Shown: positions 1 through 11,433 of the stretch, one piece after another
How positions within the stretch are numbered: position 1 is the first letter of the stretch
Layout: each line of letters starts with the position of its first letter
Position numbers and translations under genes: made by a program
The notes under the pieces: generated by a model
Told to the model about the DNA's origin: nothing
Databases searched by the model: none
The model's input: only the letters and a program-made list of their open reading frames with translations
Source of the DNA: Siphonodentalium dalli
Taxonomy: Eukaryota; Mollusca; Scaphopoda; Gadilida; Siphonodentaliidae
Assembly: GCA_032622095.1 (NCBI GenBank)
Contig: CP136065.1
Span: 62,851,094-62,915,093 of the forward strand
Reading direction: 5' to 3'
Length of the DNA stretch: 64,000 nucleotides

Positions 1-329
1 CGCAGGAGTTATGAAATGTTGCGATATTCGGGTTTCGCATTATACCATGCCTGACAACTTTCTACACATAATCACACATTTGCTAAGATCAACAATTTCA
101 ATTTCACTGCAGCCGATAAAATGAAAGTCCTAATATATATACTACTACATCGCAGTAGCCTCAGGTATGGGCGGTCGAAAAGCCAATTTCCCTGTGTAAA
201 ACTCACATTAGTATATCTTCAATGCATCCACTATAGCTATCGTGCGACCAACAATTCTGGAATAAAAAAGGAACGGTAACGTTAGTGCTGAATGTTGAAA
301 TACCATAGAATGAAGGCCATCTCAGGTGC

Positions 330-870
330 AAATTCATTTAAAATGCATTAAGTTAAGACGTGTGCGATTTAAAACACAGCATTAACAGAAGGAAATATCG
401 ATTTGACCATAAGTGGGCTTAGTGGTTATGTCATTGTTATAAAATGCACTTTATTCCGACGTATATTGGAAACTGGAGACCAAGTAGTTATTTTATATGT
501 GAATAGCAAACATGAGATGTTGCCTGAGAGTACAAACAAAATAAGGTCTTATGTGATCCGGTATTTCACGGGGAAAGTTTTCTTCACAATGGTTGAGTGA
601 CAATAGTGTCGAGATGAACTAACAGTAAGAATCAACCCAAACACTCACACCACTATGTGTTTCCTTTGGTGAACGGCTACATTTACGTCATTACTCACAA
701 GCGACCACAGCAATAGAGCTATAACAAGGTAAAAATGAGATAAAACATGCATTGTCTCCACTTCGAAAACAATGACGCAAAACTTCTTAAGGATAATTGG
801 TCGTATTCAAGTTTTGAAAAGGTATCGATCTATATGCACCAACAGTGATAATACAGCTATGTGGCCTGAA
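330..870 (+). repeat. Diverged copy of a dispersed ~0.55-0.6 kb repeat
   Basis: This stretch aligns by eye, in the same order and orientation, with 61440-62070 and 63405-64000. Shared landmarks are 'ttaagacgtgtgcgattta', 'gtgggcttagtggttatg', 'acggctacatttacgtc' and 'aaacaatgacgcaaaa'. The two downstream copies are much closer to each other than to this one. No coding frame is preserved. Whether it is a mobile element or part of a segmental duplication cannot be told from the window. Bases 1-329 show nothing recognisable. Confidence 0.7.
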
Positions 871-2444
871 CGTATGGCTGCATACGTGTATGAGTGTGCA
901 ATCAAATTACCCAGTCACCATGCGGGTCAAAATGTAAGGTAGACTGGTTATTGGTAAAGTACACACGTATAACAACTCTCGTATGAGAATGGAATGTATT
1001 TTTACATGATAACACACATGCCAAAAAAAAACGATCGTAATTGACACAAATTTATCCCGATATACTTCACAGAATAATGATGTGAGCGCTTTTCGTTTAC
1101 ACATTTCCATAAAAATATGCTCGTTATATTAAATGTAGATTTTCGCGGTCCACATTAGGCAAGGTCGATTATTTAACTCGACGATATAGAGATACTACTG
1201 CTAAACCATGGTCTGACTGGATCGGGTTTAAACATGTGATTATCTGGATATTTCCCTCCATTTCCACCCTGCGTATGGTACAATCAACGATTTGTTTGCA
1301 AATCTGCATTAAAAATTCTAACTTCTAGAAAAATGGAATAGAGAAATTCTTAAAAAGGTGAATTTGGGTGGGTATGTCAAAATGCCATCTAAGTTATGCT
1401 CAAAAGTCAAATTTCAAATGAAATATCAGAAACAACACACCAGGAAGAAACCTATTTTGTGCAACGATCAAACTCTTAACCAATGGGAAGCGTCATACAA
1501 ATGACCTATACAATGCATGTCAAACAGCGATTGGCTAATACAGTTGTCGAAAACTCAATAAAATTGGAGTTTTGCCTATGGCAAACGTTTCAAAATGTCG
1601 GAAAAACAACAAGATGTTCCTATAGTTTCTAGTAAGATTAATTATTTGAGATGTTATTAATTATTTGCTCGGAGTCCAGTTTGGGGTACATTGGAACAAT
1701 TTCGCTTAGCACTGCGACTCAAATTATTTCCAGACAACAATCACATATGATATTATCTCCATCAGTTACTGGTCGCAATCATGTCACAGCAGGTATTTGT
1801 TACACGTGAAGTATAATTGGTTAGTCAGTCTGGTTCCCGTTCACTGCACACCCAAGCAACCGGACTGGCGAGTCGAAAACATATCAAACATGATTGATGT
1901 GCGAGTCTGATTGCCCAGGATTGCTCTATGAAACACCCAGATTGATAAGATAAGCTCTATTGCTCAAGTGTGTAGCCTATAACGTTTACAATTTGTGGTA
2001 TATCAGCCGTTGTGTTTTCTGAAATGGTACTATCGGTGTGGCTGGCATTTTCTGTAGTATTATTTGAAAGTTATATACTGTGAGTGGGCTAAGTGCCTTA
2101 ATGGGCCATTATATCAGCTTGATTCACTGACATTGGTATACACTTTGTAAGTCGATAATGTGCTGAAATGAGAACGTTTTGACACAAATAAGCCAACGCA
2201 CGACTTTTCAGGTGCACACTCTTTAACACGAGTGGTTTAACTGTTGCCCGCGCCATACAACGAAATAATGGACATGAGTCCATGACCCGCTTATTACAGA
2301 ATCAAATAATAACACTATGTACCTATTTCACATTATAGGTCGAATATGTGCGTATTTGCGCGAGGATATGAGGAACGGTAATATTGATGTCGCTCTGCTG
2401 CTCTGATATTACAACGCATACATGTCATTGCTGGAAAGAAAACT
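871..2444. other. Non-coding stretch, nothing recognised
   Basis: AT-rich sequence with only short, compositionally random ORFs of about 60-70 codons. I see no domain, splice-bounded exon, tandem repeat or clear terminal inverted repeat. Confidence 0.5.
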
Positions 2445-2844
2445 TTAAACCTTTACCCAACAGAAGGGCCCTGTGCCAATGCATTCTCTTATATATGCGA
2501 TTCGAGCATAGGTCGCCTCGCATATATAAGAGAATGCATTGGCTTAACACATTAAAAATTATAAAATTGTTAAAGATTGTAAGAAAAAATGGTAAAAAGT
2601 GTTAAAAAAAGATTTTTTTTAGGCCAATGCATTCTCTTATATATGCGAGGCGACCTATGGTCGACTCGCATATATAAGAGAATGCTTTGGCACATGGTAT
2701 AAATGTAACTATCACAATGTGGTCAAGGAGCCGGTTCCAATGATATCCATATTTGTATGGTTCTATTGAGACAGACCGAAGATATTTAAGGCTGTTGAAG
2801 CTTTATTTGGCCGGGTTTGACCGGTTTGTTGGGTAAAGGGTTAA
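2445..2844 (-). mobile_element. piggyBac-type MITE, copy 1 (inverted relative to copies 2 and 3)
   Basis: The element lies between TTAA at 2445-2448 and 2841-2844. Its right terminus is the reverse complement of CCCTTTACCCAAC; the left terminus has one substitution. TTAA targets and CCC-starting ends are hallmarks of piggyBac-superfamily elements. At about 400 bp with no transposase frame it is non-autonomous. Inside are two long hairpins (about 2476-2543 and 2623-2692) whose arms read 'ccaatgcattctcttatata', separated by an AT-rich spacer. Orientation is opposite to the copies at 3105 and 4265. Confidence 0.85.
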
Positions 2845-3104
2845 AGTAATCTCGTCAAATGTTTTCTTGATTCCCAATATTCACAATGATATATTAAACA
2901 ATTATACTGTTTTAGTATTGATGCTACAAAAATTGTTGCAGTGACGTCTATGGTGTTGGCAATGTAGTTTCCCAACTGATCCCAGCTGAAGCCAGTTTAG
3001 GCGCGATACCATAACTGTAAACCTTTCCAACATTTGTCACATGATATTTACCCATCCCCCCTTAGCTTAATTTGCATGGTGATATTCCAATGTGGAATGT
3101 GTGG
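2845..3104. other. Unique spacer between two MITEs
   Basis: About 260 bp with no ORF or repeat that I recognise. Confidence 0.5.
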
Positions 3105-3504
3105 TTAACCCTTTACCCAACAAACCGGCCAAAACCGGCCAAATAAAGCTTCAACAGCCTAAAATATCTCCGGTCTGTCTCAATAGAACCATACAAATAT
3201 GGATATCATTGGAACCGGTTCACCGACCACATTGTGATAGTTACAGTTATGCCCTGTGCCAATGCATTATCTTATATATGCGAGTCGACCATAGGTCGCC
3301 TCGCATATATAAGAGAATGCATTGGCCTAAACAAAATCTTTTTTTAACACTTTTTACCATTTTTTCTTACATTCTTTAACAATTTTATAATTTTTAATGT
3401 GTTAAGCCAATGCATTCTCTTATATATACGAGGCGACCTATGGTCGACTCGCATATATAAGAGAATGCATTGGCACAGGGCCCTTCTGTTGGGTAAAGGG
3501 TTAA
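3105..3504 (+). mobile_element. piggyBac-type MITE, copy 2
   Basis: Bounded by TTAA at 3105-3108 and 3501-3504, with inverted ends CCCTTTACCCAAC and GTTGGGTAAAGGG. It carries the same interior as copies 1 and 3: a subterminal 'aaaccggccaaataaagc' segment, then hairpins at about 3256-3326 and 3406-3474 separated by an AT-rich run. It has no coding capacity; the apparent ORFs at 3092-3379 and 3399-3584 are read-throughs of the hairpins. Confidence 0.88.
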
Positions 3505-4140
3505 CACACAAGTCTTACTTTAATCTTCCGATGTATATATCAAATGACTATTGTGACGATGTTCGCGTCCAACACCACGAATGAGTGACATTTATGTAAT
3601 TGTACCTGCATGTACATTTGTCGTGCAATTCATGATACCATAGAATGGCTTCAAATAATAATCAGCCGATTCGAAAGTATCAATGGACAATAATTAAATA
3701 TGTAGCCACATCGGGAAAACATTGTCTTCGTTAGGATAAACAATTAGTTTGTGTGACAAATGAGAATTTTAACAAAAACTCGTTGGAGATAATCCATACT
3801 GTGAATGTGGGGACATTGAAAAAGTAGATAATTATTTACACTGCTGCATTCATTTCAAGAACGAGAGAAAATGTGCACTGGCAGTCTGAAAATGAAACTT
3901 GAAACGAAAACATTACTTAATGGCTCTCACGATTTATCTTGTGTGTGACTAATATGAGCGATATCTGCCTATATACCAAAATCGGTATACATGTATGCAT
4001 ATATTCAGATGGAAGATAAAACTACTCTCGTCTCGGCAGCCCTCGATGGGTCAGTATCGTAAATTGGTCAACAATCTGAAACATATTTTAGCACGGGGGT
4101 CGTGGATTTGAAACTCTAGATCAAATAATAAATTGAGTTG
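3505..4140. other. Non-coding spacer, nothing recognised
   Basis: No long ORF, tandem repeat or inverted repeat that I can support. Confidence 0.45.
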
Positions 4141-4144
4141 ACAT

Positions 4145-5600
4145 TCGCAGATTACGCTCGGGCGTTGTAGGACACAGCAAGTATTTTTCACAACATATGC
4201 ATTCTATTACCACAAGGCATAATATATTATACTGTCCGCACGGGTCCGCCCGGGTTGTCGTCATTTAACCCTTTACCCAACAAAACGGCCAAAACCGGCC
4301 AAATAAAGCTTCAACAGCCTAAAATATCTTCGGTCTGTCTCAATAGAACCATACAAATATGGATATCATTGGAACCGGCTCCTTGACCACATTGTGATAG
4401 TTACAGTTATGCCCTGTGCCAATGCATTCTCTTATATATACGAGTCGACCATAGGTCGCCTCGCATATGTAAGAGAATGCATTGGCATAAAAAAAATCTT
4501 TTTTTAACACTTTTTACCATTTTAACATTCTTTAACAATTTTATAATTTTTAATGTGTTAAGCCAATGCATTCTCTTATATATGCGAGGCGACCTATGGT
4601 CGACTCGCATATATAAGAGAATGCATTGACACAGGGCCCTTCTGTTGGGTAAAGGGTTAAGGGGCAATTGAACCCGGCCATGAACGAGATGACTAGTCAA
4701 TATTCACGTTTAGTAAGTGTCTCGCTACCATTAGTCATCGATATATAGTTTGATCCGGTATATGGATGTACCCGGGCTCTCCCTGGTTCTTTTAGCCAAT
4801 ATCGACATTTAAAGGGCTAATAAAACCGGCGGTGGATGACAACACATGTCAATTTTCAAAACATATGCTTAATGTGTATCCTACTACCATAAGGCACCAT
4901 AGTACAGTGCATGCGGGCCGATGGAGCCGCCCTGGTTGTCCCGTGCTCTCGTCTGACCCATATCGTCATTTAAGTTGTTAATGAACCCAGTCGTAAACGA
5001 AACACTGAGTCAATCTTCACCGTTTACGTTCAATAGTTGTCTGGCTACAATTATTCATCAATATATGGTGTTATCGAGTCTCTGGGTCTACCCGGGCTCT
5101 CTTTTGTTCTTTTAGCCAATATTGGCATTTAAATGGTTAATAAAACCGGCGGTGGATGACACATCAAGTAATTGTTTACAACATATGCTTTGTATGTATC
5201 CTACTATCATAAGGCATCCTACTACCACAAGGAATCATATTATACTGACCGCGGAGCATTGGGCCGTCCAGGCCTGCCCGGGCTTGCATGGGCTCGCCCG
5301 TGCTCTTCTGGTATCGCCATTTAAGGGGTTAATGAACCCGACCGTGAACGAGGCGGCGAGTCAATCTTCGCTGTTTACGTGTAATATGTGTCTTGCTACA
5401 ATTAGTCATCGATATATACTGTGATCGAGTCTCTGTGTCTGCCCGGGCTCTCCCGGTTGTTTTAGTCAATATCTGCATTTAAAGACACAGCAAGTCATTT
5501 TTCACAACATATGCTTTTTATGTATCCTACTACCCTAAGGAATCATATTATACTGTCCTCGAGCTCATGGAACCGCACAGGCTCGCCCGGGCAGTAATAA
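4145..5600 (+). repeat. Tandem array of ~320-350 bp dimeric units
   Basis: 'gtcaatattcac'/'gtcaatcttc' recurs at about 4692, 5009 and 5361. 'aaaccggcggtggatgaca' occurs at about 4830 and 5142, and 'acaacatatgc' marks each unit. Each unit looks like two related halves, since 'catttaaagggctaataaaa' and 'catttaagttgttaatgaac' are variants of one motif. Units are GC-rich around 'cccgggctctc'. The array is interrupted by the MITE at 4265-4660 and fades after about 5600. No coding frame survives. Confidence 0.8.
4265..4660 (+). mobile_element. piggyBac-type MITE, copy 3, inserted in the tandem array
   Basis: Flanked by TTAA at 4265-4268 and 4657-4660, with ends CCCTTTACCCAAC / GTTGGGTAAAGGG. Removing the element plus one TTAA restores 'catttaaggggcaattgaac', matching the uninterrupted neighbouring unit near 5318 ('catttaaggggttaatgaac'). 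This is therefore a clean insertion with target duplication. Twin hairpins are at about 4417-4485 and 4562-4631. It is non-autonomous. Confidence 0.9.
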
Positions 5601-6359
5601 GTCACACCGTTTATCATTGAATGAAATATCGAAATATTTGCATAAGTCCAATAGTTTATAATAGTTACAAATAGATTTCCAACTAATGCTACGATTGACG
5701 GAATGTAACCTTCCACTAAATGCAGCACGAATACAGTATTACACGGTACCATTATATACATAGCAAAATATTTAGTCGTCACTAATGTCAAGTACATTAT
5801 CATATATTATATCGCAGGTGACTCTCGCATTCCGATTGGATGCACACTGCTATAATATTTTACGATAATACCCCAGTACCCCAAAAAATCAATACCATTA
5901 TCAATAAATGAAATTACATAATGAAATTTGTTTCGTACAATCAATTAATCTAATGGTTTTAAATGGTTAACACGTTTGGAACTATATATATGTTAACTCC
6001 TAATTTATCGATTTCCACATCGCTGAATTTCAAGCGGTAAATGTACTTAAAGGGACTTAAAAAGCGATCAATCGAAACTGACAGTTTATTGTTTTAGTTT
6101 CAGTTTGACCGCTTTGAACTTTAAGAATATTCCGTCACCTTTTAGGCGAAAATACCGATAGAAATTGGAAGATATGCTGTTCATGCCTATGAGGATGGCT
6201 AGAATTGTCTTTGTGGGCAAATATTTTTAATAATATTTTTAAATATCTAAACAGAACTTGTTCATGACATTTAACATGTTGTTAAAACTTTAGTTTAGTT
6301 TAATTTACATACGTAATGTGTTAATATCTTTGGTTTTTGTAGCATGATATGCCTATATT
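5601..6359. other. Non-coding spacer, nothing recognised
   Basis: AT-rich. A run around 6060-6120 alternates 'aaagcgatcaatcgaaactg' with a loosely complementary 'cagtttgaccgctttgaac', a possible small hairpin. No gene is seen. Confidence 0.4.
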
Positions 6360-6375
6360 TACTATATATTTTGAA

Positions 6376-6690
6376 AATTCTGTCTGTCTATGTGTGTGTC
6401 ATAGACTCGAAAACTGCTCGACCGATCCGACTCAAATTTGGTATGTAGGCATACTTTGATACGGGGAACAACATGTGCGGGACCAATATCACGTACGACC
6501 GTGTCATTGACCTTGACCTCGCTCATATACCTTGATATAGGGCATGTTTCTGGACCTCCACCGATCCGACTGGAGTTTGGTATGTATAGGTCTACTTTGA
6601 TCTCGGGAACGATATGGTCGGGTCCAATTTCACGTGCGACCGTGTACTTGACCTTGATCGACAGACACGACCGACTATTTTCCCGCGTTA
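6376..6690 (+). repeat. Dispersed repeat with two ~150-bp internal units
   Basis: 'accgatccgactcaaatttgg' near 6420 (first 20 bases diagnostic) and 'accgatccgactggagtttg' near 6562 begin two similar units, each continuing through 'tactttgat', 'gggaac' and a 'cacgt..gaccgtgt..ttgaccttga' block. Preceded by 'attctgtctgtctatgtg'. The style matches 3' regions of invertebrate retroelement-derived repeats, like the block at 53.2-56.3 kb, but I cannot assign a family. Confidence 0.5.
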
Positions 6691-7956
6691 CGTTACTGAC
6701 GTTTGAAATGAATGCTCACCTCGCTTGTCTTTGTAATTTGTAATTGGTTTATCCGGGATAGGGATTTCGTGATAATACTATCAACATTAGTGCATAACAC
6801 AACATTTCCCATAATATAGGATTCAGTGCCGACATGTGATCGCAACTATATAACCAACACATATGCAAATGGCCAATATATAATCTAAAACAAATAAATC
6901 AATAAATTCAATTCACGCAGATCAGCACACGCCAAATTGCACCATTTATAGAAGCGAAAATTTCCATTTGGGTTTCAGTGTTAAATTTTATTTTGGAATT
7001 TTCAACGAAATCCAAGATGGCCGCCGAAACTTTCATAGATATCACGCTCTAAATTTGAATAATCAATGGACATTTTCTGCAATATTGACAATTGTTACTA
7101 TTTCAATTATTATCCTGAAAAAGGTGGAAATAAAAGTTATCTATTTTTTAAAATATGGCTAATATGGGCAATTTCTATGACGGCTGATTTGTAGGTGGTT
7201 CCACGTCCAACAATTAGGGTATTATTACACCCTAAACGGCCGAGTTGGATCTGGTTCCACATTGTGACACCATAAACGTGTGCAAAGTTTCATGCTGTAG
7301 TCACATATTGAACAATTGCCTTAAACATTGGCTTTACTATATCCCACTGCATCGTATCACTGCTTCCAAATTGAGTTGACATAATTGGCAAGATCGATCG
7401 AGACATGACCGTATATTGGGCGAAAACAGGAGAACACTTAGAATGTTCATTGCAATGAATCGCATACATGTATCTACGTTTAGAACTAAGCATATGTTCT
7501 ATATCGCGATATCACCCAGATTAACTGGTCCTTGTAATGTGTTATGGTACTCGTGGGTCCTGTTAAATTGCCATGATGCTATTGGAGGGAAAACGGTTGC
7601 TGTTAAACGGGAACTGTACCCTAAATCCGGCGATGTATGTGACCATCTCCTTTTATACTTAACAGAATATATGCAACACTCATGTGCTCTGTGGTCGATG
7701 CAAACAACATGGTAATTATTACGAATATGAATTTATGACTCCAGTAAAAACGTCCGCCATACACCATGCAATGCATGGAAATTTTCCAGCTGGTTTCAAT
7801 ATTTCGGAAAAAGTCAGACAACCGCTCTTTATTTTTACCATATCAGGAAAAGACTATCAAGGAACGATCTTTATTGCTCATGCTGGTGAATAGTCAAGGC
7901 TCGATTCGTCTAAATTATGTGACTTTAGTATATTTCTGTTGCAGATAAAGTTCCCA
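6691..7956. other. Non-coding spacer, no gene recognised
   Basis: Contains several overlapping short ORFs on both strands between 7290 and 7950. None shows a recognisable motif or exon boundary, and their composition looks random. Confidence 0.4.
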
Positions 7957-8355
7957 TTAACCCTTTGAGTGCCAGGTCCGATTTTTGTATCAACCCATAT
8001 ACCCTGTGCCAATGCATTCTCTTATATATGCGAGTCTACCATAGGTCGCCTCGCATATATAAGAGCATGCATTGGCCTAACAATTTTTCATCTTTTATTA
8101 TTATTTTTTACAATTTTAATAATTTCTTCTTATATTCTTTAACAGGTATATTTAGTAGGTTTAGTGCCAGAGAATCTTATGTTTTTATGGGTATCAAAAT
8201 TATTACTATGAATACTTGGTGATAGTTTTGAGTTACAACATCCCCTGATGTGTTATCCAGTTTGTTTTTAAATTCGCTATAGCATGCTTAAGCATACCCG
8301 AAAAAAATTCAACCCCAAAAAAAAAATCCCCAAAAAACGGCACTCAAAGGGTTAA
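7957..8355 (+). mobile_element. piggyBac-type MITE of a second terminal type
   Basis: TTAA at 7957-7960 and 8352-8355 encloses perfect 13-bp ends CCCTTTGAGTGCC / GGCACTCAAAGGG. These differ from the CCCTTTACCCAAC ends of the other three MITEs. It nevertheless carries the same long hairpin (about 8007-8075, arms 'ccaatgcattctcttatata' and complement). The rest of the interior is AT-rich and non-coding. Confidence 0.88.
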
Positions 8356-8377
8356 AGTACATATTCACCCGTATGTG

Positions 8378-8892
8378 TTACACTAAATCCTGTTCCGTGA
8401 TTGGTCGACTGCCAATAATATCCCAATGAAAAACACCATAATACGAACCGACTTTCGATATATTATACGTTGTAAACCGGTTCACCCTCCTCGGCCAATT
8501 AAATCGCTCCAATCCATGAACAAGAGTTCTTACATGAATCTGTATTTCGCCGGGACCGAAATATAGACGAGCTAAAATTGACCAATATATTGACATTAAT
8601 TGGAGGTAAGGTTAACAGGAGAGAGGAGCGGAATGTGTGATATTCTAAATGCCATGCTCGCGTTAAAACAATCAGTAGCGGTCATGGGGGCTGCATGGGA
8701 CGCATACATTTTGGCTCTATAACTGTTGATTTGTCGGAAAAGGCCAGGGTGACTGGAAGTTAATTGAACGAGATCCACATTTGTTTGGGACGTATAATAC
8801 ACAATACTAATCCACTTTGTAATAATAACACTGAAAATACTCCACAAACTGTTCACATACGTAATAAGTGGGAACATCCGTGCAATATACAC
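8378..8892 (-). other. Two abutting minus-strand ORFs, possible decayed coding sequence
   Basis: A 98-codon frame (8892 to 8596) is followed, with overlap of its stop, by a 72-codon frame (8596 to 8378). Both continue past the MITE boundary without low-complexity bias, and the composition (scattered Trp, Pro, Arg, Cys) is more protein-like than most neighbouring ORFs. I recognise no family. It may equally be chance open sequence; no splice sites or start context support it. Confidence 0.15.
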
Positions 8893-9318
8893 TGGTTTGG
8901 TTTAGTCTTTCTCGTGAACACCTGTGATATTTCGATACAAACACACTTCCTGTAATCTGGAATAGTTTATCTTCGGAGTCGGAATGTTCTAACGCTATCG
9001 GGACATTGCCTCCTGTGTTATGAACGATAATTCCATTACGGCAACCAAGATGACCACAACATTAACATCCGCAAAAGTTTATTATCACAGGGATGTATCT
9101 GTACACAAAATACTTAAATTTCGTAGCGTTTATCGACGCTGATAAATAATCACGATGCTTGTGCTACCACGGTCAACGAACATTTGACTTGTGCTGTAGG
9201 AATACGTAACATCACACAATAGTCAATTAATCTTTGATTGAATTGTAGTGATACGTAATCATCGTACCGAACGTGGCTCCATTCTGTTTTCACTGGGGTG
9301 TGCATAGGTTTATAAATA

Positions 9319-9339
9319 TATATATATATATATACACAA
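9319..9339. repeat. (TA)n microsatellite
   Basis: Short run of TA dinucleotides about 50 bp upstream of the FReD exon acceptor. Confidence 0.9.
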
Positions 9340-9385
9340 GCCGGTTTACCTATACTTATTGATAACTGTTTCTTTGCTCTTGCAG

Positions 9386-10026
9386 ACTGCGAAGATCATT
9401 TCGACAACGTGGTAACAGCAGACGGGGTATACTTGATATCACCAGATGGCGCCACACAGATGGAAGCCTGGTGTGACATGACTAACGGCGGATGGACCAT
9501 GTTAATGAAGAGATTCGACGGCAGTGAAGACTTCCGTAGCACATGGCATGAATATAGGTCAGGATTTGGGGATCCCGACGGGGAACATTGGCTCGGCCTG
9601 GAACATGTTTACCAGCTGACAACACTAGGCACCGCAGAATTGAGAATTCGGATGAAGCAATTTAGTAGTGCTACTTGGAATGTTGTCACATACGACAGTT
9701 TCTCGTTGGATCCTTGTGAAGATTGGTATCGACTGTCTGTCGGTAGCGTCAAGAACCCGTCTGATTGCGATAGTCTCAAATATGCACACAACGGAATGCC
9801 GTTCTCAACATTCGACAACAGGGGTCACGCCGTGGAGCCCACCTGGGACTGTGGGGAAGGTGCAGGGTGGTGGTTCTACCGATGCTGTGACGCATGTCTG
9901 ACATATCCTTATCTGCCATCACCTGGGACCTATGGCGACCCAAACGGAAGACACATCTCATGGGGGTGCCTGACAGGCTGGTACGAGTCTCTCGAAAAAA
10001 CGGAGATGATGTTCAAACGAATTTAG
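9386..10026 (+). CDS. Terminal exon encoding a fibrinogen-related (FReD) domain
   Basis: Fibrinogen C-terminal domains are extracellular carbohydrate- or acetyl-binding modules of FREPs, ficolins and tachylectins. The exon follows a pyrimidine-rich acceptor ('tttctttgctcttgcag') at 9385 and starts with two bases of a split codon. It has about 212 codons, no internal ATG needed, and ends at TAG 10024-10026. Diagnostic blocks in order: GGWTMLMKRFDGSEDF, YRSGFGDPDGEHWLGLEHVY, ELRIRMKQF, NGMPFSTFDN, GAGWWFYRCC, ISWGCLTGWYESLEKTEM. Length matches a complete FReD. The usual Asp-rich calcium loop after FST is altered (FDNRGH) and there are extra cysteines near WWFYRCCDAC. Upstream exons are not in the window before it. 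It is probably the last exon of a secreted PAN-linker-FReD gene, given phase agreement with 58733-58919. Confidence 0.93.
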
Positions 10027-10269
10027 TTTGAGATGCAACAATCCAGTGACATTAATTAGTGGGGAGACATTACCTGCAAGCAAGTTGACATTGTTTCATG
10101 AACATACAGTCGTTGGGTTTCAATATATAACTAACAAGTACAATCAGAATGGACACTGATTCTATTTTCTGTTAAAGCTATACAGTGAGAGTGTTTTAGA
10201 TGACGCTGACATGTTGATGAACAATAGGTTGGACGACAATCTAACATTAACATGAGAATTATGTATGCC

Positions 10270-10468
10270 ATCTATACACCCTGCTGCTTGCGAAATCCTC
10301 AGATGTGTACACACCGGAATGCCATTCTCGATATTCTATATGAGAGATCGCGCCGTGGATCCGAACTGGGAGTGTACGTTGAGTCGGTGCAAGGTGATGG
10401 ACTGGTGGTACTATCCGATGCTGAAAAATCATGCCTGACCAATGTTTATCTGCCATCACCTACACTTA
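10270..10468 (+). pseudogene. Decayed partial FReD exon copy
   Basis: About 200 bp resemble the middle of the FReD exon (roughly 9765-9930): 'cggaatgccattctcgatat' parallels 'cggaatgccgttctcaacat', and both end in 'tatctgccatcacct'. The GMPFS and DWWYYPM blocks are legible in one frame, which then hits a stop near 10435; the YLPSP block continues in another frame. So at least one frameshift separates them. The 5' half and 3' end of the domain are missing. It lies about 240 bp after the intact exon's stop, in the same orientation, suggesting a partial tandem duplication. Confidence 0.8.
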
Positions 10469-11240
10469 TGTTATCCTTTCTTTTCAATACAATTGAACTA
10501 TTTTTGCTGTCCAATATATCACGAAGAAACGCCATAAATGAATTATAGGCATAATAAAATAGATGATGAAAAAGTGTCGAATAAACAACCCACAATGGTA
10601 AGGTCTCCGTGCGTATTCAATAAATACATACGTGGCACCTCAGCGTGTATAAGTAAATTTGGCCACATCAAGAAACTGATTGTAGGGCGACACGAATCGA
10701 TATCAGCAGGACACACCAATATCATAGCATTATAGCAGAGTGGTGGACGACTCAGTTGTGGCTTTGTCCAATGATTCCATGAAACCACAATTGATATAGT
10801 CACACGACGAATGATATTTAATACGCATTTGACTTTTTTTCTTCAAAGATACAGTCAAAACAGTATCTATTCCATGTAATTCCACAATATACAGTTACAC
10901 ATAGAATGAAGCAATAATTAACTTGGCATTTGACATTTTATAACAGTTATTTAATTATTTTAAGTGAACGGATCAACCGCGCTAAACCCCGATAGAGATA
11001 TATACACACGGGTCTTCGACGTAAAACAACATTCTCCCAATCGATTTCACCAGCTGGTTTACTTCGTAGGAAAATTAGACCACAGGATGTGTTTACTGTT
11101 CTTGAATTATCAGACTAGTTTTATCTCAGCGGGGTAACTCTATTTATAAGTTAATTTGCGTGCTGTCGACGAGTAACAAATCCTCCATGGCCGGCGATAT
11201 GGTAAGACAATGGCAAGATGATGTTTCTCGTTTCCACCCG
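10469..11240. other. Downstream flank of the FReD gene, no gene
   Basis: Contains AATAAA-type hexamers (for example 10553-10558 and about 10619) that could serve as poly(A) signals, but AT-rich sequence makes such hits likely by chance. No ORF or repeat recognised. Confidence 0.35.
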
Positions 11241-11245
11241 CTGTA

Positions 11246-11433
11246 GACAATGTCTTCTTCGAACATCGTTGGAATTCTCCAAAATAGGGTGTTCATTCAT
11301 CCTCGTTATGTCCATCCTCTTCTCCTCCTGCCATTTGGAGGAGTGTGTCCTCCTTAATGTAGGAGGAGGATGGACATAGGGATAAGGAATGAACATCCTC
11401 TTTTCGAGAATTCCAACGATGTTCGAAGAAAAC
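11246..11433. mobile_element. Imperfect ~190-bp hairpin (MITE-like)
   Basis: The left arm 'cttcttcgaacatcgttgga' (about 11250) is complementary to 'tccaacgatgttcgaagaaa' near 11414. Inner arms 'atgtccatcctcttctcctc' and 'aggaggaggatggacat' also pair, giving a nearly continuous foldback with its axis around 11340. No coding capacity. Such structures are usual for MITEs, but I see no clear target duplication. Confidence 0.6.

Noticed and set aside
2384-4700. ORFs containing a recurring CQCILLYMR peptide
   Set aside because: They are read-throughs of the MITE hairpin arms and occur on both strands.
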